This document shows positions 12,101-24,100 of a stretch of 64,000 bases of DNA, one piece after another. Origin of the DNA: Cladopsammia gracilis (lineage: Eukaryota; Cnidaria; Anthozoa; Scleractinia; Dendrophylliidae); contig JAJGOT010000219.1 of NCBI GenBank assembly GCA_022457155.1, forward strand, positions 1,202,501 to 1,266,500, given 5' to 3'. The translations under genes were made by a program, and so were the position numbers. Within the stretch, counting starts at the first letter, position 1. Each line of letters begins with the position of its first letter. The notes beneath the pieces are model-generated. The model searched no databases, was not told the origin of the DNA, and saw only the letters and a list, made by a program, of their open reading frames with translations.

Positions 12101-15100
12101 CTTTGTAAAATATTTCCGGTCTAATGACTCCATCATCACTGACAAGGGTGTAATTTAGAACCTGTGAAATAATATAACAAGACTGATTAATCGAAATGCA
12201 CCAATAGCAGTGAACCAAAGTGCTACATAAAAAGCGACACGTAAGCAATCGAACTCATCGCTTGATGAAGACTAGCAGTAGCAGCCATCGAAACGCCGCG
12301 ATGAACATCTCAAAGTGACTCCATCATTAGACAAATCGGCCGACAATAAGCATTCATCCATCTTACAAACTACGTTGAACAATAGGTGGTTTTCACGTTA
12401 CGTCACGGCGGCCATGTTGGTGCACACCTACATCTTTTGTTATGTGCACCAACATGGCCGCCATGGCCTTTGTCATTTGAGTCCCTAAGTCCCACAGGAC
12501 TGAAGGTCACGTGAGTGAAACCCATCCATAACCACATTTTTAATAACAAGGCTGATTAACTTACACAGACATAACAGTCTCTTATTAATGACATAAATTT
12601 AAAAAAGACTTTACCTTAAAAAATCTAATCAAAATATAGCAGAATCACTGGGAACTCAGGCCTATAGGAAAGTCGACTGAACTCTCAAAGATTGAAACGA
12701 GATGAGAAAAGTATCAATAACAATAAGAAGCCCTCAAGGCTTTACAGCAGGGCCGTTTGTCGCATGTACAGCGGACTCAACGTATGGACCTTTATTTTAA
12801 AGTTGGAGTCGCAGCATTTCTTTAATGATGTTTTTGGAACATTTAGTTCCTTCCACTAAAAAGTCGAGCATTCGAGACTGAGAACTAACTGAAACATAGG
12901 TATTTTGGGAGTGACCATATCACGTGATGTGATATTAAGAGCTGACCTTTGATCTGTCAATTTCATCACCGTTCCCAGTCTGGGAAAGTAGTTTATATGC
13001 GATAACTCCGTTATCCGTGGCGTTTTCTTTCCATCCGGAATATGTTATGTTGTTATTGGCCCAGTCTGCATCAAATGCTGTTTGAATATCTAGGAGATAA
13101 AATAGGGTGTTAAGTAACGTTTATATTTTTTTAATCCAACAACAACGACAATGTTTATTAGCATCCCCATTTATAGATGGTATAAGCGAATCTTTGTTTA
13201 TAATTATTGCCTCATTAACATGTGCATTCTCTAATCGAGCTAAAATAATATCAACCTCGTTTCCAGGGTATCTCTTCTTCCTGTACGGGAGCGAGAGAGA
13301 GAACGGGAAGAAGAGAGATACTGCAAATGAGATTGCAAAAAAAAAAAAAAAAATCAACTCCAAATGTTAAAAGGACATAGCACAATTAGCTTTCTCTGAA
13401 CATTTGAGCCCGATATTCAAGATACTCTTTGTGCCGCCACGCTGTTTTAAAAACTCGAAATTTTGCAAAGAATGTATGGCTCGTTAGCGCTTTTGTCACC
13501 CAGCAATTTTGCAGTTTTTTGATAACTGATAGCTGTAGCATAGATCATAATTCAAATAGTTAATTTTGATGTCATGCATAACGTTTTGTTCAATATTTTT
13601 ATATCGGACTGCAATACAATAGAAAATGTATTTTGTTTGTGTATGATAAGAGAAATATCAATGATGCAAGGCTGGAAGCTTACCTCGAAGCCATTCTCTA
13701 AAATACATCATCCAAAATTTAGGAATTTCTTCTGAGTCAGGAATTCTAATGATATTGGGAATCTATTGAACAAAGTAAAACAAGACGCAATTTAAATATT
13801 AATAACTCCAAGAGCATAGAACGGTTTTCAATTGAATGTCGAAAGAAATTACACATTGCTTTGGTTTTGCATTGCTTCGCTTTGTGATTGGCTAAAAAAT
13901 CTCGGGCCACTTTCTCGACCAATCAGAAGTAAAACCAAAACCAATCGTGACTTGCTCGCACGCGTTTTCCCGCGCTTGGTGCCACCGACATGTAATTCCT
14001 TCGAGCTCTGATTGGTTCATTGGATTGTTTACGACTGCGGTGATTGGTCAGAGTAGTTACTTTGGTTTTGGTTTTACGACACTCAATTGAAAACCGCTCC
14101 AATATAAATATCAATTACGGAAATAATATCAATTATGGATATTACCCATGGCAACGCAATATCCCCGATATCGGGATAAATTGAGATCATCGAGATCTCC
14201 AGAACTTGCCTGTAGTGTTAGGGAAGTGGTCATAACAAGTATACTCGACGAGGATCCATCCTGTACCAACAATACAACATCTTTTTAGGTGGGGAGAGGG
14301 GTTGCATAAAGAGATCACCAGACTTTTTGTCAAATGGTGGGTCCTGTCCGAGTACAATAGTTTTGACCATTTCCCTTATTAATAGACAAATTCGGCTAAC
14401 GCATTGTTGTACCCAATTCAAACCTTTTGGGATTAGAACTCTTTGTTCGTCATATTTCCATATCAATGAAGCATTGACATGATAATCATATGGAAATATT
14501 GTGAACAAAGGATGTTATTCCCAGAAGGTTTGAATTGGGTACAACAGTGCGTTAGCCGAATTTGTCTATTACGTTGTATGAAGGGGTTACAAATATTTGA
14601 TTGAGTCCGAGGATGAAGTTGTAAGGTGCGACCATTCAAATGAAAGCTAATGATCTTTACTATTCTATGGTGCTGTTAGTTCTTACATAGTTTGCAAAGT
14701 AAACTTTGGAAAGTTTAGCCCCGGCTACACGTTCCAACGCGATGGACTAGCGGGGGGAGTAGCAATATTCCTAGTTGCTTCATGCTACAGAAACCGGGTT
14801 AAGCTCCGGCCGCGTGGGCCATCGTGGCCCGAGTGCGACTTTACCCTTTTTTTACACGTTCCAACACTGTTAACCCAACATTGGCCGTTTTTATGCTAGA
14901 CTGAGACGTTAAAGTCGTCTAGACGCAATTAACGTCTCAGACGTTAAATGCGTCTGGTATAAAAACGGGACGCATTAAAGTAGGTGGCCACAGAGAAAAA
15001 CACAAGATTTTCTAAAAAAAAACTATTCTCGAAAGTGACTGGACACGACTAAAGTCGTCCCCAAATAAATTTTAAGAACACGAATATACAAATAGGGCTA

Positions 15101-18100
15101 AATTTGTCCTCGCTAAGGCCGTCCCGTTTTTATACTAGGCGTATTTAACGTCTGAGACGTTAAAGTCGTCTGTTAAGTGCGTCTGAACGACGCACTTAAA
15201 AGAAGACGTTAAAGTCGTCAGACGATAAATCCGTCTGGCTTATTTTCCGTTTTTATACTAGAAGTTAAAGTCGTCTCGAGACGACTTTAACGTATCAGAC
15301 GATATTAACGTCTATAGCATAAAAACGGCCATTGTTCGAACGCATAGCACAACATGTTGGATGACATTTCAGGACATTTGGTTTGGTGCAGCGATGTTTG
15401 AACGTTTAGTTTTCCAGCACAACAAAGCTAGGAACAGCCAATCATGTTTTGGCCATGCGTCTAACAAATGTTACGCAACAATGTTGGATCGAAGCAAGGA
15501 ATCAAAGAATTAACTCTGTGTAAATTATAGTGCTGAAGGTAAACCCATAAATTTCCCTGTACTGAGTGTTAGCCCTAGTAAGGAAATGAGGGACCACACG
15601 AGGGAAAGAAAAAAATCTTTGACCTCGGTGGGATTCGAACCCACGACCTCCGGATTAGATCTTCCGTTGCTCTACCGCTTGAGCCACGAGGCCGTACGGG
15701 AGCAGATCGTGTGTAATAAGGTGGTAATTCGTGGCAATGAGAATGTGAAGGGTAGAAATAAATGTTGAGCCACGTAGCACTGGTGATACAAGCAAGGAAT
15801 CAGAGAATTAACTCTGTGTAAATTATAGTGCTAAGGTAAACCCATAAATTTCCCTGTACTGAGCGTTAGCCCTAGTAAGGAAACGAGGGACCACACGAGG
15901 GAAAAAAAATTTATGACCTCGGTGGAATTCGAACCCACGACCTCCGGATTAGATCTTCTGTCGCTCTACCGCTTGAGCCACGAGGCCGTACTGGAGCAGA
16001 TCGTGGGTAATAAGGTGGTAATTCCTGGCAATGAGAATGTGAAGGGCACAAATAAATGTTGAGCCACGTAGCACTGGTGATACAAGCAAGGAATCAGAGA
16101 ATCAGAGAAATCAGAGAATCAAGGAATCAGAGAATGTTGGATCGAAGTTTAGCCGCGCGTCCAACACGTTGGTCAACAAATGTTTGAAAGTTTAGTCGGG
16201 GCTTACACATGGCAGTGAGAGGTTTATGACCTAAAGAAAGGTGAAGGCGCACTAGTACAGAAAACGCGAGGGGAAAAGATTGGCCTGTGCCAAGATCAAC
16301 TGGGATTATAAGTACATGTCTATCGTAATAACTGACCTCTTTAAAAGCGTCGTGATAGGAATATAAAGTCTTTTGCCGATTAGCGTAGTCAAATTCTTCT
16401 TGAGTAACAAGAGCCATCGGATAAAATGAAAAATATTTGAACTGGGCTTCTACAAACTGATGGACGACACTGTTTTGTGGAACGACTTCAGTGAGCTCCA
16501 AACCGTCTTCAACTTGAAAACAGCCATAAATTCCAGCAGCGAGTAGACCGGCGAATAGAATTATTACAACCAGCTGAGGAATAAAATAAAAACATTGAGG
16601 TAAAACGAAAAAATATAGCGTCGGTAGAACGGTCCCGACGTTTTTGTAGAAATATTTTTATTTCTGGCAATGCCGCGGTTATAACACAAGAAAGCAAATT
16701 CCTGATTCGAGAAGTTTTACTTTGAAGCTATTTATGACGTCACAGCCTGGTGCCCAGTTCTCTTCCCGATCAATCAATTTTTTAGAGCCGATTCGCATAT
16801 AATTAACCGCATATAAGCGAGTCTAATTAACATCAAATTACCGCATGCAAGAGGTTAAAGTAGGCCCTGTTTACCTACTGAGAAACAACGAAAATAGAGC
16901 TGATCTCAAACTGGCTTTTGTCTTTCACTTGAACATTTTACATAAAGTAAAACTCCTTTTTTTAGTAAAAGAAAGAAAAAGATCAGAAGTGTGTATGCCT
17001 TGAACCCGAGTCGTTTGCTTCATAACTAATACCCATATCCACTACACCAAGGAGGACTAGTTGAGAGGAACTGTAATTTTTAACATATTTATAGAGTTAC
17101 CCATAACCATAAATGAAAGCTAACCGTTTTCAAATCAGTGCTTAACCCTAAACACTGCAGATCAGTGCTAAACTGGAGCTATTTTCTCTCAGTTCTGTGT
17201 CTAACGTCAGTAATATAAAGAATACTACTGTTAGGTAAATAGGGCCTATTTTACTGCTTGCATGCGGTAATTTGATGTTAATTAGACCCGCTTATATGGG
17301 GTTAACTATACGCGAATCGGGTGTAGTTTTAGCATCGATTTATCTCGTCCCCAGGCCCTTACGCCCTTTTTCCGCTCGCCCGTGGTGGATGAAAAACAAT
17401 CTCGTCTCCAGGGCTCTCTCCGCTTTCGAAATGGCGGACCAATTTAGCACTAAGCAACCCGAGAAGCTAGCCTAAGCCTAGCTGAGGTCACAGGTCCAAT
17501 CCTGATTGGGGATTTTAGATTTTCTTTTTTACACTTCAAAATTTATTGAAAATAAAATTCTAAGTGTCGACATTACGTTATGTAAGTCTCAATAAGGTCT
17601 CCGAAGTCCTTCTGGACAGTATGATTTAGGCACAACCCCTGGTCACACACGATGAAATGGTGCTTTCGGAGGTTCTTTTGAGCGATTGTTAATTAGCCGT
17701 GTTTGTTTTCCGGCATTCTGAAACCGTCGTTAAAATGAAACGAAGAAATTTATTTAGGTTTTACGTGACAAAACGCTCCTGGATTCTTGGAGTGCTTTGG
17801 CAGCCTTGTGCAGGGATTGCTACCCCCGACCCGCCATTTTGAAAGCGAAGGAGACTCTAGGGACGAGGCTGCAAGGGAAAGATCCCGCGATCCCGCGAAA
17901 TACGTTGTGTTGATCCGTTCGCCATCTTGGATTGAGCGGTACTAAGTGAGAGAGCGCGCGTATGTAGCGCGGTAAACACGCCTGACTCACGTAACAGACA
18001 GGGTAAGGCTCTGTAACAGCAACTCACCTTGACCGGAGTCTTCTGTAGGCATGGCCCATAATAAGCCGTGGCAAAATACTCGAGAGACAACCAACCACAC

Positions 18101-21100
18101 GCCGCGCCATTTGTTCTGCCGTTGCCTCTTGTTGTCGAAATATTGCCATTTTTTATTTCAGATGCGTCGGAATTAACGCGATTTCCTGTGATGAAAAAAA
18201 AAGTATTTTAGTCAGTTAAAATAATTTAAAAACACTAAGCACAACCGTTCTTTTTTTATTGCTAGACAAATATCATATAGTGAATTACAATTTAATCCTA
18301 GGAAGAAAATCGTATCTAAACGCACAGTAAAAAAAAAAGACGCCTTCACTTATTCATTAATCATTTTGTGAAGAATACGACAACATTACTTTAAGAGAAT
18401 AATCACTTGACAGTGAACAGAATAGTGAAATAAAAATACTGTGCTTTCACTTTCTTAAACACGTTTATCGAATAACTTTCTTAAACACTCCAGTTATCGA
18501 ATAATCTTCGGAGATGTTCGGAATTAATGTTTGAGCAATCTCCGGAGGTGTTCGGACGAGAAGATCGGAAACCTTCGGAACGCTTTCGAGAATTTCCAAA
18601 TAAAAAATGGCATCATTCTCTACCTGTCACACTTGCTTCACTGTCAAAAGACCTTTTTGATTTCTTGTCCCCGTTGCTAACGTACTCGTTAACCAGAACT
18701 TCGGCGATAGAAGAATCAGACTTTTCTTTTATTGGCATAGCCATCACCATAGTTTTGGTAGGTCGGGTCGTGACATGATTGATTGAAAGTTCGGTTCTGC
18801 TATTGGCGTTGTTTTCTCCGTTTGGTGTTGTTATCTCTTCTCCTGATACCACCTCCACGCTGCCCTGTGCTTCTTGTGTTCTGAAACAAAATCAACCAAT
18901 CACAGGTTAAAACGAAAACTCACTGAGTAGCGCCCAGCGCAGGATGATATGCAACCGTTGCTAAGCTCGGGAAAACAAGCAACGGTTGCGAAGCGCGGCA
19001 AAACACGTAACCGATGACAAACGCGGGAAAACGTGAAATCGGTGCCCAGCGAGGGAAAACGTGCCACTTTTTAACTGGTGCAAATTGCGGGGAAACCATG
19101 CGGCCAATGACAGGCGCAGTAAAATCCGTGTGAGCCGAGTCACCAATGAGTTTAATTTAGGTACTCATTGGTTAAAAAACGGCATCGATAATTGGAAAAT
19201 GTTGCAGCAGTTTAACGCTCGGACGTACAGGCAAACTTATACCCCCACCGTGGTACGGGAGGGAGGGGGGGGGGGTGTAACAATATTTCGAAAATATTTT
19301 ACATCTAATAGATAGCCTGTGATATGCTCTGCGAGATAAGCTAAATATTATGGGTTGTAGCGCTGCTGGGGTCTGTGACGTCATCCAAAATGGCCGACAA
19401 TATGGCCGCCATCTTGGATTTTACGAAAAATTCAACTTTATCGGGAAAATGCGGAAATTGAAAATATTTTTCGCTGGAGTTGCAAAATATGATACTATGA
19501 AACACTTGGCTGCTTTTGGTAGCATTTTATATGTTTTTTTCACCAAAGAAAAATGGCTTGACCTCTTGCTACTTGTGGCGTCATATCTTGTTACCATAGC
19601 AACTAGTTGTCGCCAAACCTTACCAAAATGTGTCAAAAGGATAAGCGAACAGCTACTGAAGACGGCAAAACCTTAACGGGGGACGGAATCCCCCTTGTAC
19701 GTCCGAGGATTAAATCCAGGTATAGACTGAGAGTAGGAAACGGAGAAACAAAGCAGATGTCAATTAAAAGCTAACTGACCTTTCTAAGCAGCAGATAATG
19801 TCCCATCTTTGCGCTTTTCTTCTTCGCAAGTCCAGGCTGATCATGGCCGGAAAAATTATGATAACTCCAATAAAATTGAATATAACAACAACACCAGCCT
19901 TCAAAAGAACAAGAAGAGGAGCATTAAAAGGTTTCCGCTATGACGAATGTCAATATATTTCTCAAGTTTGAACAAAGAAAGTCATAAGCGTGACGGTGAT
20001 TTGAAAACCCCATCTTCATTGGCAAAGATTTTGGCGATTTGTTCCTTCGTTTTCTCTATATTTAATGATCAGTTCGAGAAGCTTTAAGCCGCGGCTACAC
20101 GTGCGATTTTTTGCTTGCACAGGTGATGCGATGTTTTACAAAATTGTTGCATCGCCAGCGCACGAAAAAAATCGCACGTGTAGCCACCCATGAACATGCG
20201 ACGCGAGAGCTGAAAAAGTCGCAGAAAAAGTCGCAAGAGTTGAATGTTTCGTGATAAAATCGCGAACATTGTCGCTCGTGTAGCCGCCCTGCAACTTTTT
20301 TCTTGCACTTGCGACGCGACAAAAGGGTATCTAGCCAATAAGATTTAGGAACTAAAGCGAGGCTCGGGCTTAATTATCAACCCAGCCTCGCGCGGTCTTT
20401 GTTGCAACATTTTGTCACCAAAATTTGTCACGCGTGTAGCCACCACCGTGCGATGGCAACGCAATAATTTTTCAAAAAATCGCATCACCTGTGCAAGCAT
20501 AAAATCGCACGTGTAGCCGCGGCTTTATCAAACACTCGAAAGAATGTCTCAAACACATCGAAGTCGGTTAAAAATATCTCGGCTGCGCCTCGTTTTCTTC
20601 AACACACTTCTCGGTTTTTGGAAATGCCGATGAAACACTCTCCCTCGTGTCTGATATATAACATTGAAAAAGGCTATTGGTACTTTATTTCTAGTAATTG
20701 GGGGAAAGCTCGTGCTTTTGTTAACCGCTATGACAATGTCTAAGTTAACGTGGCATCGCATGACTTGGTAATTACGACATGATTCTCCATGATGGCCCCC
20801 AACTTTGATCAGCCATCTTGTTAGAAAAGCGCCAAACTTGAGTAAAAAATAATTCACATCAACAGACTTACCTGTATTGCAAAATATCTAAGGGCTGGTA
20901 TAGGAATCAGTGCGGCCATGAAGAACGCCAACATGTTGTTGAATGATGTAAGAAACACGCTTACCCCAATGGTCCCCAGGCAGTAGCCTACTTCGTCCTG
21001 TAAATATAATGAGACAGAAATACATGGCTTCAATATTCAGTAAGTATGCCTTTACTTTGAGTAATACGCCTTAATTCGTTGAACCCTCTCTTAGCCAAAC

Positions 21101-24100
21101 ACCCTCTGAACCAGCTCTAGCTATCCGCCTTACACATTGTTTAGTTACAGGCAATTAAGTGAAATTCGGCCGGAACCAGCCAGTCACTGATGTCCGCCTT
21201 AGAGAGGTGTCCGCCTTACAGGGGTGCCCGCCTTAGAGAGGTGCTCACCTTACAGGAGTGTCCACCTTACAGGGGTGTCTGCCTTATAGGGTTGTCCGCC
21301 TTAGAGAGGTGTCCGACTTACTGGGATGTCCGCCGAAGAGAGATGTCCGACTTACAGGGGTGTCCGCCGAAGAGAGATGTCCGACTTACAGGGGTGTCCG
21401 CCTTCGAAGTGTCCGGCCTACAGGTGTGTCCACTTTACAAGGGTGTCGGCCTACAGGTGTGTCCGCTTTACAAGAGTGTCGGCCTATAGGCGTGCCCGCT
21501 TTACAAGGGTGTCGGCCTACAGGTGTGTCCGCTTTACAAGGGGTCGACCTACAGGCGTGTCTGCTTTACAAAGATGTCGGCCTACAGGCGTGTCCGCTTT
21601 ACACGGGTGTCCACTTTGCAAGGGTGTCGGCCTTACAGGGCTGTCCGCTTTGTCTCCATGCATTTCGTTTGACAGTTCAATATTCCCATAGGCTTTAGTT
21701 CCTATTGTTTCTGTTATGTTTTTAGTAGATTGTGATGAATAAAAAGTCTTTTGAAAGACACGTGTATCTGTTATATTTATAATCGTCTACAAATTAAGGT
21801 CATCAGTCCTCGACTCACCTTATGGCGAATTTCTCCTCTTTGTGTTGAGGTGGAATACGAATGCGCAAGTAGAAACATGTCATCTACTCCCAAACCCAGA
21901 GCTAGGAATGGTAACACCTGGTAAAAACAACACCGCGTATTAGAACAGTTTTCAAGTGATTGTCGTAAAACCAAAACCAAAGTAATTACTCTGACCAATC
22001 ACAGCAGTCGTAAACAATCCAATGAACCAATCAGAGCTCGAAGCAATTTCATGTCGGCGGCGCCAAGCGCGGGAAAACGCGTGCGAGCAAGTCACGATTG
22101 GTTTTGGTTTTACTTCTGATTGGTCGAGAAAGTGGCGCGAGATTTTTTAGCCAATCACAAAGCGTAGCAATGCGACAACTGCTCTATTAAGGCCGTTTTT
22201 AAACCTAAAACCAAAGTAATCAATCTGACCAATCACAACAGACGCAGAGAATCCAATGAACCAATCAGAACTCGAAGCAAATACATGTCGCCAGCGGCAA
22301 ACGGTAAGAAATGTTTTACTCCAAAAACCGCATATCCCCATTACCCCTAATGGAGTCTCATATTCACCTGCGTTGAAGCGGCATTAAACATTATGCCGCA
22401 CAATGCGCAGAATCCTAGCCCAGCAGCCACCGAGAGCGTTACGAGGAGTACTCCAGCAAGCCCCAGAGCACCATGGGAATGGACTGCATCACACCAGCGC
22501 TTCAAAGTGACGCATGCGTACACAAGCTAAAACGAAAACGGTTATAGATTAAGGAAATGAGTTGATGATGCACTTATGTAGCACAAATTCCATACGTATA
22601 TGTTCAATTGCGCTTTACATTTTTAACATTACTGAAAATGCCGGAGAACGGATGTCACCATATTGGGAGATAAACGGAGCTATCAGTTTATTCACTCCAC
22701 CCTCCCGACCCGTGAATAAATGTGAAAAAGCAAGGCCACAACACTGAGACTACGATCCCTGAATAGTGTTTGAGTTAACTGCGCTTGCGCAGCATAGACA
22801 TTATGCTAAAACCGAAAGCTGAAACAACAAAAGCTGTAAGATCAAATTCGCTTAAGGTCAATTGTACGTACGACACCTTGTGACTTAGCTGAATTGGCCT
22901 TCAACTTAGAAAACTAAAAGGGGTAGACCAGGGTAGACCCCAAAATTTAAAAAGAAGAAATGTCGAATTAACTGTACATCCACAAATTCAGCAGCGTGCA
23001 ATAGACACATGTTCCCCAAGGGAGCCTATTTTTTTATATTTACCATGAGCACGTATCCAATGGCGATTCTTGTCACGCTCGTTTCGGAGAAATCTTTCAA
23101 CAGGTCCGTGACAGATGCTGAATCAAACGCCAGTAGGCTAAAGTCATCCGTTTCTTTAACATCTTTATTTATTTCCTGCCAAGAAAAAGAACGCAATGAA
23201 TGATCTTTTATCGAATTCGTTATTCAACATCAGCTTTCCCATGAAATTTCTCACACTGATCGAGAGGAGGGGCCCGTAGGCCCCGCAATTCCCCCTCCCC
23301 CCCCCCCCCCCCCCCCCCCCCGCCCCCGCTCCGCCTCTCCTTATCTTGATTAAAAATAAGGCCCGAAGTGTCGAATATTCTTTTTCAGTCTATAGCCTCC
23401 CCCATTCACCCCGGACCTCTGTCTCTCTCCCTCGCCTCCTAATGACGATAGACTCTGGATCTGCCAATGCTGAAGGACAACCAAATGGGTTTGGTCTACA
23501 AAACTTATGATTCGACGAACCGCTTTAAAGAAATTTACCTTCGTAAAGCTCCTCTGCCACGCCTCCAAGACCTCTTTTGCGGAATCCATATTCCAGTCAA
23601 CAGTTAAATCCTTGGATTTATCAGCCCATCGTTTGTACAGATCTTGTGCTCCGCTTAATACTAGAATTGTCTGTAATGCTTTTGCACTGAAATACAAAGA
23701 AATGCGTTAGTTATCCACAATTATCTTTGTACTCTCAGTGCAACTTTGCAGTCATCTTTCTTAAAATTAAAGCTGTAATCAATGTTAGCAGGAGCCTTAG
23801 GCAATCACCAATGAGTATTTTTTCAAGTGTATCCTAAGCCGTAGTTTAAGGGAGTACCTATTAGAATGAACAACGCTTCTAGATCCTTACCTAGTCAAAG
23901 TTTTATTCTTCTTCTCTGTTCCACCAACTACCAGATCCTCAGCCCATTGCATAAATTCTGTCGCAAATCCCTTACAGCCTCCAGTTAGCGCCTCACCAAC
24001 ATTCGGTGCCTGTACATTTAAATTTTAATTGTAATCATGAATTTATATTATATCGATTTTAATATTTTTATAGCTGTTATTTCTGTTTGTTCTTAGTTTT

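Larger units (their letters stand above)
15480..16085 (-). mobile_element. Tandem pair of tRNA-Arg-like SINEs
   Basis: A unit of about 300 bp occurs twice in direct orientation (about 15480-15780 and 15786-16081), each with a tRNA-like head, ccacgagg words and aggaatcagagaatt flanks. The two units differ at few positions, so this is a recent tandem duplication. Confidence 0.75.

Noticed and set aside
15621..15693. Functional tRNA-Arg gene
   Set aside because: The anticodon loop has eight bases and lacks U33, and the sequence sits in a duplicated SINE.
15480..16081. CRISPR-like array from repeated short words
   Set aside because: Only two long units, in an animal genome; it is a SINE duplication.
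21258..21698. 146-codon and 121-codon frames with repeated VSALQGC-like words
   Set aside because: Made entirely by a 21-bp minisatellite inside an intron of the opposite-strand gene.
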